Source: Lobosporangium transversale
Lineage: Eukaryota; Mortierellomycota; Mortierellomycetes; Mortierellales; Mortierellaceae
NCBI RefSeq assembly: GCF_002105155.1
Contig: NW_019028981.1
Span: 62,001 to 126,000, forward strand
Length of the DNA: 64,000 bases
Direction: 5' to 3'
The notes under the pieces are model-generated. The model had not been told where the DNA came from. It saw only the letters and a list, made by a program, of their open reading frames with translations, and ran no database searches. Positions 40,443 to 51,924 of this stretch are shown in pieces. Positions within the stretch are counted from its first letter, which is position 1. Every line of letters begins with the position of its first letter. Both the position numbers and the translations under genes were made by a program.

Positions 40443-40614
40443 TTTCATTTGGTCATGATACCTTATATTTTTAATCTAAAAACGATGATTGAATTGTTCT
40501 GGTGGCATTTCACTACGTGACGGACTTGCAACAATACTCGTAACAAGCGAGCCAATTGGCTGCCAATACACTCGAAAGTATTCAAAAAATATAAGGTATC
40601 ATGACCAAATGAAA
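40443..40614. repeat. 30-bp perfect inverted repeat flanking 112 nt
   Basis: Positions 40443-40472 and 40585-40614 are perfect reverse complements (left arm begins TTTCATTTGGTCATGATACC). The 172-nt unit has no visible ORF of its own and no clear target-site duplication. Outward from each arm the sequences keep weak similarity (ATGAAA..GGC.ATAAT), so it may be the centre of an old inverted duplication, a MITE remnant, or a bidirectional control site. Confidence 0.8.
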
Positions 40615-42379
40615 CGGGCTATAATTTCAAACTACAGCTTCGAACTGAAAGGAAAGAATGTTTAGTTGAGATGCCTGTGCGCCCGTAGTAGGATAGTCGA
40701 CCTTAACCAAGAATCCACCACAACTACTTATTGATTGATCGGAAGTTGGATGCTGTGTAGTCGTTTATTTCTTGCCTCCAAAAAAGGACCAGAATCCCCG
40801 AAGCCCTCATATCTATGCATGGTTATCTTATGGACCAGAGCGTTAACATCTTTTGTTCCTTCAAGAGCAAAAAAAAAAGACTAATTCAGTTTCGGTGAAT
40901 GAATTCATGAGAACACATGTGACTGAACAAACTAACATATAACGTTGCAGAACAACTAGGGGAAAACGCGTAACTCGCGACATATCCTAAAAAAGAACCA
41001 ATGGACTTTTGACCAGTAAGTAGAAGCCGACGACCGACTGATAGAATGAGTAAAATACCTTAAGGGAATTACTCTTGGCTCAAAAACCAAGCCATCAGGG
41101 CCATCAGATTCTTGACCAACATAACAACAACAAGTCATTTGGACCTGACACTCTTTATTCGGAGTAAATTAAACTGGATATCAATTTCCAAACAACACAT
41201 CAGCGGCGTTTATTAATGCACGGAGCATGAAAATTCAAAGAAGGGCAACTTTTACTAATCTCTGACCCTCCTCGATAACTGTTAAAAAATGGACGGGTTA
41301 TTGAGGCATGAAGAAAGGGACATCCAACAATACATGGCTGGTACCTATAACTTAGATCCACATAGAAGAAAATGGCTAAGAAAACGAAGATGGGAATGTT
41401 TAGTTATACATGCCGTAAACCGGATTTGCATCACATGACTCAGTTTATCTGATACCAGGATGGTCTCGTTGGTACCTTGGATCCCCTTTCAATTGTGTCA
41501 GAAGGCAACTAAAAGGTTTCACGAGTGCCTTTACCACGTTGTTGCAGAAGCGATGTCCTCCCCAACCCAACATTACAATGCAACCGATGTTGCTCCATCT
41601 CAGACGCTACTGAAGCTGCTTTGGCGAGCTCTGACCATTTAAAAAAACTGATGTCTTTGAGATTCATTGAGCGTGATCATATCCTAAAAAAAGGACTCGG
41701 TTTTTTACTCTTTTCACATATCTTTCTACATCCATAAGCCATCCTGTCTATCAGGAAACTAACAACATTAGTTTTAATGGGATTTCGTGCCATAACAGGA
41801 TGAAAAGTCTGGTGAGGGTACTAGGCATCTGTCATAATGTAAGTCTAGATCGGTCCAGGAGGGGAAACTATACCCTATTTTCTTTTAAGGTCTGTTCCCA
41901 GTCTATACATATTATATATTTTTGTGCAGTAATCATGAAGGATATAAGAAAAAAACGAACTCAATTTAAGGTGCTGTCCACAAGGCAAGGACTGTGCAGG
42001 TGCTCTGCATAAAAAATAAAAAGTCAAAAGTTATCGCTTTCGCTATTTACAGAAATACAAAAAGAATGTTGCTTCATCGAATCGAATAAGAGCAAGGGAC
42101 ATGCTTGGGCTTCAACTAGGACAAGGCCAAAATAGAACAGGGTAGGGGTAAAAACGACAAGGCAGGCTACGCGCTCAGCTGCATAACTTTTTTTTCCTTC
42201 TTTCCCTCTCGATCGTTCTCTGCTTTTCATCTTCACTCTTTCTTCATACTCTTTTCCTTGACCCCACACCTCATTCACTCCTCCATTCACATTCAGTCGT
42301 GGAACTCATTTCATTTCCCTTCTTCCTACAGACTTTCTCTTTTATCCCTATTCTTTGTGAAACACGAATTATAATCCGT
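40615..42379. other. upstream region of the O-fucosyltransferase-like gene
   Basis: No gene seen. The last 200 nt are pyrimidine-rich (CTTTTTTTTCCTTC and similar), as in several promoters of this window. Small open frames (41460-41642, 41525-41737) show no protein-like signal. Confidence 0.5.
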
Positions 42380-44335
42380 ATGACAACATTATCAAAATCA
42401 TTCAAGGGGCTTTTCCCCTGGTCCCCACGAATATGTCGTACCCATCATCGAGTTTTAATTCTTCTTGCTACACTCCTTTTCATCTCTTCAGGATCGTTAG
42501 TGATCCTGCATTTGACCCATACCCCATCAACTAGTACAAGTCAACTCCAAGATCCCTATTCCTCCTTTTCATCCAGCTCATCCTCTATTACTCGCTGGAC
42601 CGCTGGAGGGTTCAAGAGTAGAAGTTACAACCATCAACACTGGGATAAGAATAAGGTACTTGATGGCTACGATGATACTGAAGGCCAAGGGAATGACCAG
42701 AGGCAAATTTTTGATCAAGACCAGGAAGATGAAAACAAAGACTTTATCAAGTTCATCCACAACAATCCTGAAAAGGATCCATATCGGACAACGTTTGGCC
42801 GACCTAGGGCTGCATTACCTCACCGCAACACATTTAATGATGAGCGAAAGCAAATGTTGATGCAACAGCAGCTTGAAGCTCAAGAACAGCAACTAAAGCG
42901 CTCACATGAACAGATCCCTGAAGCCCAGCAAGATTCAATACCACCTCATATTGCCTCATCGGAACAAGGTCAAGAAGATCAAGAACGTCAACATCAACAC
43001 CACTCGTCAACTCCTAAAGAGCAAACTTCCACAGAATCCGGCCAGGAATCAAGCCTGAAAGAATTAATTGACATCCCTAGTAACAACATCAACAGCAACA
43101 AGGGTGTTATTAATGATAGAAGAAGTGATAGTGAAGACAATAACAGTAGTGGCAGTGGCGACGATGAATACATTCGCCAAAGTGCTCTGGATCCTCGCCC
43201 GTTTGAAGACATCTTGCAGCAACAAGCTGGCGCTAACGCTAACATCAAAGCACCGACTCGATACTTGACGTATCTACCCTACGCAGGCATCACAAATCAG
43301 TTTTATGGAATGCTGCGTGGCATGGAAATAGCCAAAGCTTTAGGTCGCACCTTAATCATTCCTCCGATCACTTCCTCCAGCCACGACAAGTCTAAGCAGA
43401 ACCAACCTTGGTCCAAATTTCTAGATCTGAAAAAGTTTTCTCAGCTGACTGGGGCCAACGTGGTCGAATTCCATGAATTACGAGACCAGGAACGGACTCC
43501 TTACAACCAAATACTGTGCCGCATCACCTGTGGATTCGGATCTAAGCGATCGATCGACTTCACTGCGAAAGCCTTTCTAAGGCAATGGCGTCTCAATGCC
43601 ACACTGACACCCCTCCCGGTGGATGATGGGAAGCTCGAGACGATTCTCTCGACTTTGGAACCCTATGATACAGATAAGCACATCTGTGTCTCGAATACAT
43701 ACAAAGTTGCTGTCAAAGACAAGTCTGAATGGGAGAAATTTGGCCAACACCTACATTTTACGCAGGAACTAGAACAATTTGTCCAGCGGTTCCTAGACAA
43801 AACCCTGAGTGTCAACAGAATTTCAGCTTCTGAAGTATCTGTATCAACACCAGCAACAGTATCAGACAATGAAGATAATAGCCAAGGTTCCCCTGCTACT
43901 ACCCTTGATCGTCATCGATATATTGCGGTCCATGTTCGTCGCGGTGATTTTGCAAAGTATTGTGAAGGGAACTTTGCAGGAGCCAAGATGATTCATTGTC
44001 TTCCCACTACAGACCAGATTGCAGAGCGAGTCAATCAAATCCAAGAACAACTGAACCCTACTCTAGATGATCCATCTCAAATGCTTCCAGTCTTTGTGGC
44101 TACTAATGAACGAGACCCTCAAGAGCTGAGACGCTTTGCGAATCTGGGCTGGCAATTCTTGGACCATGAGACCATGAGGACCATCGAAACTCTGGGTGTT
44201 TTTGGGCCAATGATGGTCGACCAGGTCTTTATGGCCTATGCAGAAGCTCTGGTAGGGATTCAAATGAGCACATTTTCACGAGTTGGGGCACTCAGACAAC
44301 GAGATTGGCGAGGTCGTCAAGTTGAATACATGTGA
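42380..44335 (+). CDS. type II membrane glycosyltransferase, GDP-fucose protein O-fucosyltransferase-like
   Basis: Single exon. The frame opens at 42299, but the ATG at 42380 is preferred: it yields 651 aa with a basic N-terminus and one signal anchor (VLILLATLLFISSGSLVILHL, about residues 24-44), the expected Golgi/ER type II layout. A Gln/Ser/Asp-rich stem (to about 290) precedes the catalytic region, which shows YLTYLPYAGITNQFYGMLRG, AKALGRTLIIPP, then RYIAVHVRRGDFAKYC (the HxRRGDF donor-site motif of this superfamily) and VFVATNERDP. Near the end, FGPMMVDQVFMAYAEALVG and STFSRVGALRQR complete the fold. The acceptor is unknown. A fungal O-fucosyltransferase-family enzyme using another sugar nucleotide remains possible. 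Confidence 0.86.
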   Translation: MTTLSKSFKGLFPWSPRICRTHHRVLILLATLLFISSGSLVILHLTHTPSTSTSQLQDPYSSFSSSSSSITRWTAGGFKSRSYNHQHWDKNKVLDGYDDTEGQGNDQRQIFDQDQEDENKDFIKFIHNNPEKDPYRTTFGRPRAALPHRNTFNDERKQMLMQQQLEAQEQQLKRSHEQIPEAQQDSIPPHIASSEQGQEDQERQHQHHSSTPKEQTSTESGQESSLKELIDIPSNNINSNKGVINDRRSDSEDNNSSGSGDDEYIRQSALDPRPFEDILQQQAGANANIKAPTRYLTYLPYAGITNQFYGMLRGMEIAKALGRTLIIPPITSSSHDKSKQNQPWSKFLDLKKFSQLTGANVVEFHELRDQERTPYNQILCRITCGFGSKRSIDFTAKAFLRQWRLNATLTPLPVDDGKLETILSTLEPYDTDKHICVSNTYKVAVKDKSEWEKFGQHLHFTQELEQFVQRFLDKTLSVNRISASEVSVSTPATVSDNEDNSQGSPATTLDRHRYIAVHVRRGDFAKYCEGNFAGAKMIHCLPTTDQIAERVNQIQEQLNPTLDDPSQMLPVFVATNERDPQELRRFANLGWQFLDHETMRTIETLGVFGPMMVDQVFMAYAEALVGIQMSTFSRVGALRQRDWRGRQVEYM

Positions 44336-44578
44336 TAAACCTATGTTTACAAAAGAAATAGAGAAGTGCTTTCACTCATTGCTTTGCTTTGCAACGTCAT
44401 CTGAACTATCACATGGACTATGAAATACTCCGCAAAATCAAAATATGATATCAAGTACCGGACCCATTTATAAACAAATATACCATCGCGTTTCTTTTGA
44501 ATGTATATTTTTTATTTCTTTCCTTATTATGTTGTGGCTCTTTCTGCAAAATAATTGAAAAAAGGACTTGATGATAAA
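44336..44578. other. short convergent spacer
   Basis: The 3' ends of the glycosyltransferase (plus) and MIOS (minus) genes meet within about 240 nt, so their transcripts probably overlap at the 3' ends. Confidence 0.6.
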
Positions 44579-46522
44579 TTACAGGGCATCATGAGTGGAA
44601 CAAAGACAGTTGCAGTCGCTGACAGGACATTGTGTGTGTCGGTCGAACCATTCTGCCATATGCATAGCATGACCACCGTGCCGGCAAGTCTGACACCAAG
44701 TGAACCATAAATCAAAACTCGTCGGTTCTTTATATATATATATATATATATATAAAATAAAAATAAAAAAATAAAAAAAGTAATTAGACCCAGAGCAATC
44801 ATCTGATTGATAATCAGTCGAGACGCTTGTTCATTCACTTACTTTCGCCAGTTACTTTATGGCCAAGGCTAGACCATGCACCCAGTGATGCGTTGCCTTC
44901 TGCTGGTACACCAAGATGAAGCAAACAAATGGCACATCGAGGAAGCGGTTTGCTACAACTGGGACACACAACGGCCTTTGAGCTGGTAGAGGGTCCTGAT
45001 CCAGGCGCACCTCCAGGAATTCCCCCTGCACTTTGACCTCCCATCCCTCCGCCCATGGATCCTTGTTTATCATGGCCATGCAGGGCGCTGCCATGTCCGC
45101 TTATTCCTGGCCCACCGCTTCCCTGAACCAGTAAGCGACGGCCATCACGGCCGCGTACTCCAGGAATGAGCAGATTCCTTGCAATGCTCTGGTTGCAAAA
45201 GTTACAGCGAACGTAAATCTGGGTCGGCGTCACGTCAGCTGCAGACACACCGCTCAAGGTGCTCTGCTGTATACACCGTCCTCGAGCGATATCAAAACGT
45301 GCCCGTGTATAGTAAAGCTGCCAGCGATCGAGTAAATCCCGATACCCCTCAACCCACTCTTCAACACGTGGATCTTTGAAATACCGAGGTACCGCGACAG
45401 AAGATGCCAGTGCAACTGTCTGAATATCGCCTGTACGGTTAACATAGTTAGTGAACAAGTCCAAACCCGTCTCTGTAAGTCCAGTAAGGATAATACCATC
45501 GATTTCCCCTGCATTTATATGCGTCTCTGCCGTAGATTGGATATAGGCCATTAACTATTTTGCAGAAATTAATAATTTTCCGAAATATGTCAGAAATACC
45601 ATAACTATCTTCTTATTTTTCTCACATGGTAACACTTCCAAAGTAGGGTCTCAAGAACGTATCTGTTTGATTTTACCTCATCATCACTCAAGAACCTTAA
45701 CGCAACCCCCACACGATCAGCAAGCGACAAGCTCTTTTCTTCTAATACATCTCGCCAGTCACCTGAAGCGATATAGCTAAAAATGGCTCGAATATATGGG
45801 TTCGATTGAGATTGGCTGTGAATCCTGCATTGTGCTCTCCATGTGTTATTTGACGCTTTTTCGTTGTTCATCCCGAGTCCAACTGACGGTGTGTTAATGT
45901 GGTTTTTATTGAAGCCAGCTACAACAATCGACATCAATTTGAGTTTGTCATCTAAAACATATTGAAGTCGGCGATTCGTTAAAAGCAACTGAAGTCAGCA
46001 TCACACGCTCTTTATCATCCTTTCATTTCGTTAGTCAGGCTTCCATGTGACTAATGATCGTCACCTACCTCCATGACCAAGGACTTCGATGGCGAGATCC
46101 AGCTCGCCATGAAAGAATGCCCATCCCGCAGCAACCTCGTAACTTCCTTCATCCTCCAACCTAATGGCAAAGATTTGGAAGGGAGACAAAAGCAGATAAG
46201 AAAGGGAATGGAATTGGCGGGCGGAATGAATTGTGCATGGCCTTCCAATTAGTACCTTTCAACTGTTCTTTTAAGGTCGGAACGGAGTAGCTCTGATCCA
46301 CAAAGCTTTAAACCGAGCTTACGCTGAGCCAACTTCAAAGTAGGGACGATAGGAATTTCATCCGCCTGCTTCGAGAGTTGCGTAGATAGATCAGAGGAGG
46401 CGCGTGGTAGAGGTGACATCGTGCGAGGAGTGCTCGAAGGTGTAGACCTCCTTGATACTAAAGTTAAAACATAAAGAAAATCATTCAAACGTAAAAGTTT
46501 AGATTCGCGATGGGTCATCGAG

Positions 46523-46555
<33 letters not shown>

Positions 46556-48834
46556 AAACATTGCTTTAAATATATCTACCTCCATTTCCTAGAAGCACTG
46601 GCAAGACCCCTTGATAGCTAAAATCAAACTTCCCGATACGTGCACCATCCCTTTGAGCAATCCTTTCTGCACGTAGCATCCAAGCCCAAAAATCTTTAAG
46701 CGCTCCCGCCCCAACCAAGCCGAGATTTGCAGCGGCATCCATAGAATATCCTTTGATAGCACCTTCCCGCATTGTGACTGAAACATCCTCTTCTAATCCA
46801 ACATCCACCTGCGCAGCAGTGGCTGAGGACCACCCGTTATTGACTACGGTAGTCAGTGGAAGCCTTCGCGTTGATTCTGCAACGCCATTAGCAATGCCAT
46901 TCACTTTAGAAGCTTCCGTACTTAATGGCGCTGGATGGCCACCAGGAAGCATAACGCTGATCGGTGGTGGGGGGTTGCTAGAACTACCATCTGAAGGAGA
47001 TTCTCCATTCACTTTTCTGTTAGCTGGAAGTTGTAGATTAAGGATTTTGGAATTGCGCTTCCGCATTTCTGAAAACGGCAGCTGTGGAGCTGGTTCTGCA
47101 GTGGTTGCATTGAGTGAACGCTGGCTTGGGAAGCAAGAAACTTTGTTTCCGTCCGACACCACTAACGCACCTCTGGGCTCCCAAGCGATGTGAGACGTCT
47201 CTTTGAGGACAGTAGTTTCGATGAGCGACTCCTTATTGATTGAGATGAGCCCTGAAGTCGAATTGGATACATAGGATGGGATCCAGGCGAATGATTGAAG
47301 CGATTTTGAAGAGGGCTTTGTTCGACGCGATTTCCATAGGATTGGGACCCCAATTTCTAACTCGTCCGACTCTGATTCTCGGACAGTCTGCAGACCTTCT
47401 CTGTCATGAGATCTTGATAGTAAGCCGCTCGTGCTTCCTGAGCTTTGTTGTAAATTAGCCTCCAAGTTATGATTACTGTCCATCCTAGAAATACTCCTTG
47501 GAGCACGAACTGTTCCTTCTTGAATGTCCCAAACTTTCAAACATAATGCTTCCTTGGCTAATGAAGCAATCAGTCCGGACCGTTGTGGGTTAAACTGTAT
47601 TCGGACCAAAGGTGATTTTTGTGGACCAGCATCGAATGAAAGAATTGGTTGTGAGGCTTTGCGGACATCCCAGATCTGGATGTTGCCGTCGTCTGTGCAT
47701 GAAGCCATCCGATCTTCATGGAAAGGATCCATACAGAGCCCATGAACAGCTTTTGTTGAAATTACCAGAGATGATGGAGATGTAGCATCCTCTCTGGTAT
47801 CGTAAACCCGAATGTACTTCATACCCATTCCAGCCGCTAGCACTCTAGGTGCACGTGTGAACCAAGCACAGGAAGAGATGACTTCGCTGGAACCGTATTG
47901 CCGCATTGCCTCTTTACTGCCAGAGTGATCAAAACTGCTAGCATTCAAGGCTCGTGCGGTTCCAGTGTTTTCCGCAAGCGATAGTGGATTCATAGATAGA
48001 CGAGTGTCAAAGTAGCCCTCAGCAATGTCCGATCCTCTTCCGAATCTCGAAGTTTGAAAGCTCCCTGTAGTTGAGCGGTGGCTAGCTGTGATAGGTCCAG
48101 ATGGAGCATAGTTCGATTCTGATGGTGCTGGCGTGGACTGCCCAATATCCCATACCATCAGACAATAGTCATTACGTACTTTATCCAAGCCAACCGCTAG
48201 AAAATTAGGCAGTTCTTTTGAAAATGCCACAACATTACAGGCTCTTGAGTGACGAGCGCTGAATGAAGGATATGTTCTCTGATTCTGAGCTACAGATACT
48301 TGTCTGGGCGTATCTGGACGAAACTCATTCCCTTGATTTTCAAAAACCCATGGCTCTGATCTGTGCATGCGAATAAGAAGCGTCCTTCCAGTAGTCAATC
48401 CAACAGCTGTCAGATCCAAGTAGTTCGGGTCTGGCGACCATGTAAAGCACTATCAAAGCATATATATCGTGTCAATCCACGATTACATTCCGTCTTGCGC
48501 CCAATACCAGTCACAGCAATCCTGCGCCTGGCTTCTTTTTTTTTACCTTCATTAAGGACACATCAGTGTTGACTGCAATAGGTGTAGCATGAGGTTTGCC
48601 TTCTGAATCCTAGGGTATTTTTATAGAGGGCAGTGATTGTCAAAACAAGCACATGTTTCTACATATTTATGCCATACACCTATATGTTCTCAACCCAAAA
48701 AAAAAAAAAAAAAAAAAAAAAGAAAATACCTCCGGTGTCCACTGAAAGAGACGTAGCTCAGTTGAGCCAAGCAGAAACTGATTGTGGTTTGGGTGAGGTG
48801 ACCACAACAAGCGATGAGGTCTGGCAGTGGTCAT
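44579..48834 (-). CDS. MIOS/Sea4 ortholog, GATOR2 (SEACAT) subunit
   Basis: GATOR2 relieves GATOR1 inhibition and so permits TORC1 activation by amino acids at the vacuole. Eight exons join in phase to 1155 aa: 48834-48730, 48609-48547, 48449-46580, 46457-46256, 46160-46069, 45951-45677, 45554-44843, 44727-44579. The N-terminal half is a WD40 propeller (LLWSPHPNHNQFLLG, FLAVGLDKVRNDYCLMVWD, MASCTDDGNIQIWDVRKA, LVRIQFNPQRSGLIASL). An alpha-solenoid follows (VAAGWAFFHGELDLAIEVL, DGIILTGLTETGLDLF, NYVNRTGDIQTVA). The C-terminus is the MIOS zinc module: CNFC (about 986), CPSCSKPLPRCAIC, WFTWCQTCRHGGHAMHM, CPVSDCNCLC. The final intron ends in a TA repeat instead of a pyrimidine tract (44731-44753). 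A longer family member than the animal one, mostly through a Ser-rich insert in exon 3. Confidence 0.95.
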
Positions 48835-49581
48835 GTCGGGAAAGCCCGATCGCAGGCACGCTAATTGGGATGTCGAGTGGGAATGGTGCGATCCTGCATA
48901 TTGGTCAGGAACTAACAGGCTCGCTTCTCTCTACTTTGTGCGTGGCTTGCCCGTGCCATGTGACAAGCAAAAAAAATTGCCTTCAATGGACGACGCGTCA
49001 AAGTCAGACAAAATAAATCTACTGCATCATAAATCGGCGCAGATCTTCAAAACCCGCGCACGAAGCTCTTTAAAACAAATAAACATAAAAAACTATAATA
49101 TTTTGCAAAACGCCGTTGTATATGTATATACATTTATTTCCTGTGTATTTGTCCATTATCTTAGGGATGAGGAAGCATACGCCAATATCGAGTATACCCT
49201 GATGAGCACCAATTCACGCTCTTTAGAACCAAATCAACTATATTTACCAGGTATACACCAAGGGATGTTGTGGAAGCGAAGATGAGGATCGCAAGCAAAA
49301 CCCCGTGGGCCCACACCTTCTTTTTCCGTTTCCTTGCTTTCTATTTTCGAGAACTCAGTTTCCAGGAAATCTTAAACGACGGACTAAAAGGTGGATAACC
49401 TTTCTTCGACTTGCATTCCTTTTCCCTCCTTCTTTACATTCCACTTCTTTTTTCTTGATTTTTTACAAAATCCCTTCTCATCCCCTTCCGCGTTTGTCTA
49501 TACACAATCCACGTATTCATGTTGTCCTCACTCTGCTACACATCTGATGGAACATACCTCTATGCCTTTGCATTCGGATAT
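48835..49581. promoter_or_regulatory. divergent spacer between MIOS and a small plus-strand gene
   Basis: It holds the MIOS promoter. The plus-strand open frame across 48827-49285 is antisense to MIOS exon 1 at its start and shows no domain. Pyrimidine-rich DNA at 49310-49480 precedes the next gene. Confidence 0.45.
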
Positions 49582-49722
49582 ATGACTAATATAGCAGCCA
49601 CCTCTTTAAAGCTCGAATTGATACTCTTTCGGTCAAATCCTTATCCGACATCTGTAACCTCTCTGGAATGGGATGTCATCTTGTCGACCTAGGAAGCCCA
49701 GCCCAAGCGTTCTTTCCCCGCA

Positions 49723-50217
49723 ATGCTTTCAATTACATTTGTACTTGAAACCTCTCGACTGCAAGTTTCGGTTTATCTACATAACTCAATCCCTACACGA
49801 GTTATTCTCCAGGCTTTTTCGGCTCTATATGGGTATTTCCCCCTCCAACCAAAGTACTATCGTGAAACAGCCCATAAACTTCTCAGCCATCCCTGTATAG
49901 GCACTAAAAGCCAGCCGCGCATTGTTCTTGCCAGTGAAGCATCATGGCCAGGCAGGCATTACTGGCTGTTGATTTCAAATATACTCAAGCAATCTGGCGT
50001 GAGGTTCAATTTATTTGAAGTTACAAGGAGTATCCTGATCTTCCGACTGCTTCATGGAGAACGGTAAAGAAAACAAAAACAGAAAAAAAAAATACCTTAA
50101 CGCAAGCTTGATGTGAAACTAAAATACCATTGAATGGCTATAATTCTGCTTAGGAACCATTTGTCACTGAGCAGGATTGAGCCTTTGCCCACTCTAATGG
50201 CACTCTCTATGAACTAG
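49723..50217 (+). CDS. small conserved-looking hypothetical protein
   Basis: Exons 49723-50063 and 50154-50217 join in phase (GAA CG|GTAAAG ... TGCTTAG|G AAC) to 134 aa. Composition is protein-like: MLSITFVLETSRLQVSVYL, ILQAFSALYGYFPLQPKYY, IVLASEASWPGRHYWLL. No family was recognised. The same frame is open upstream from an ATG at 49582 (MTNIAATSLKLELILF), broken only by a TAG at 49690-49692. If 49654-49692 were a 39-nt intron (GTAACC...CCTAG), the protein would start at 49582. The short form is preferred for now. Confidence 0.45.
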
Positions 50218-50818
50218 GGACAACACTCGACACTTTTTAAACATCCATCATCCCACTGAATATTTCGACATCTATCCCTTCACGATACCCTTCTATGGCC
50301 AAGCTTGTCCCCACTGCACTTTGGCAGGTGACAAAACTGAAACGTATGGCAACAAGGGCACCGTGTACATTATGCGCTGTCGCGCAAACGTAAGGCTCTG
50401 CCAAAGTTATGATAGCCACTTATTGCAGCTGGCATGTTAACAATGGCAACAACGTTAAACGAGGCTTTTTTTTTTTTTTTTTTAAATAAAAAAAGCCCAT
50501 TAGTGATCTTGGGCAATTTCCATACGGAATCTATTAGTTTAATGGAAATCATGCTCATAAATCGGGATCAATCGCTGTTGAGCGAGAAATAACATATGAC
50601 GTGAATGACTCGCCCTCCTTTCCCGTCCCAGAGAACGGTACTTGACCTTTCTGTACGACAATCGTAGATGGAGTGCGTCAATATGGCTTAAAAATCGGGA
50701 GCAATGTATGAGATTATCAGGAAGAGTCGATATTTTTCACTACTACCGACTACTTTGACGATGCGCCCCGGCTCAACCCAATCCTTCCAAGTCAGGTTCG
50801 GATACTGTGCTCATCACC

Positions 50819-51157
50819 ATGGCCATTGTCTATGTATTTGGTCTGGGTACCGCCGCACAGCTTACGTACAAACATTTCATACAGAAAAAACTGCCTGTAG
50901 AGCAAGAGCCGCGCCCCTGTTTTGGAACTGCTGTAATCTCACTGGAAACTATCTCATCTGAGCAACGCAAGATCTGCAAGGGCACGAATCGAACACTCTA
51001 TGGCGAATATGCCTTTGATGCGCCCCCGGTATATGATGCCCACAATACTGACAACCCTATAACCCCTCCGCATGGTCTCCCTGCTGAGCCGCCCAGTTAC
51101 ACTACTGCCGTCTCAGACGAGCTCCCTCAAATAGAGAGCCAACTAAAGCCATTGTAA
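50819..51157 (+). CDS. small membrane protein with PPxY motifs
   Basis: 112 aa from the ATG in ATCACCATGG. MAIVYVFGLGTAAQLTYKHF is a likely N-terminal membrane segment, followed by a hydrophilic tail with two PPxY-type motifs, PPVYDA and PPSYTT, which commonly recruit WW-domain (Nedd4/Rsp5) ubiquitin ligases. The frame is open a little upstream (to about 50760) and CCTTCCAAG just before could be a splice acceptor, so a 5' exon may be missing. No family was recognised; an Rsp5-adaptor role is only a suggestion. Confidence 0.5.
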   Translation: MAIVYVFGLGTAAQLTYKHFIQKKLPVEQEPRPCFGTAVISLETISSEQRKICKGTNRTLYGEYAFDAPPVYDAHNTDNPITPPHGLPAEPPSYTTAVSDELPQIESQLKPL

Positions 51158-51485
51158 CAAATTCTCCGGATGTCCCAAGCTTACCCAGCGGGATAGGATC
51201 CAATGATGCATAAAAACATATGTATCTTGGTCACTTACCTCTAGAGATTTAAAATATAATTACTGTAATATCTATCTCTCGTTCTCTAAACTCTATATTT
51301 ATTTGCTGCGACAGCCCCTGAAGGATATTGAATCTCTTTTTTAATGTGAGATCAGCGAGCAAAAGTAAAATTGGTAATTGACTGATAGCGGAACAAATTA
51401 TGGATTTGGTATTTAACAATTGATCAAGACCTTTTAAAAACACAAAGCAATTTTTTTCAAGAACAAAACAAAGGCCGATAAGATT

Positions 51486-51524
<39 letters not shown>

Positions 51525-51924
51525 CGAACAATGGCCGGCAATTAGCCGCCGCAGTAATGCAAGAAGGCAAAATAATAGATTGGAGTTTTGTGAATCTCCT
51601 CTTTAGTTTTGTTTTCAACACAAACATCAATTCGATCAGTAAACAAAGTTGCTATTGTGTACAGGTATTTATATTGCGCTGCGATACTGCAAACAGTATG
51701 AATATTCCCATGCTTTGTGATGATGAAGAGGAGAAAGATAGTAACAAATGCGTTATCAGCTTACTGTTTGTCTTTTTTTTCTTTTTTCTCTTAATAAATT
51801 GAAAAATGATATCTTGTTGTATGTGGCAATTATTTCAGGATGATGACACTTACCGTGTCTTGAAATGATAAGCTTCTGGTGAGAAGTGACCATACAGCAA
51901 CCGGCCACTTTCATTACCGTTCAA
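51158..51924. other. convergent spacer with T34 run
   Basis: 3' flanks of the PPxY gene (plus) and the ECL1-like gene (minus). A T-run of 34 occupies 51491-51524. Open frames in this interval are short and unsupported. Confidence 0.55.

Noticed and set aside
40200-40448. 82-codon minus-strand ORF starting in the left inverted-repeat arm
   Set aside because: Composition is somewhat membrane-protein-like, but no family, splice context or homologous copy at the other arm could be confirmed.
48827-49285. 152-codon plus-strand ORF starting inside MIOS exon 1
   Set aside because: Its beginning is antisense to conserved MIOS coding sequence and the remainder shows no family signal.
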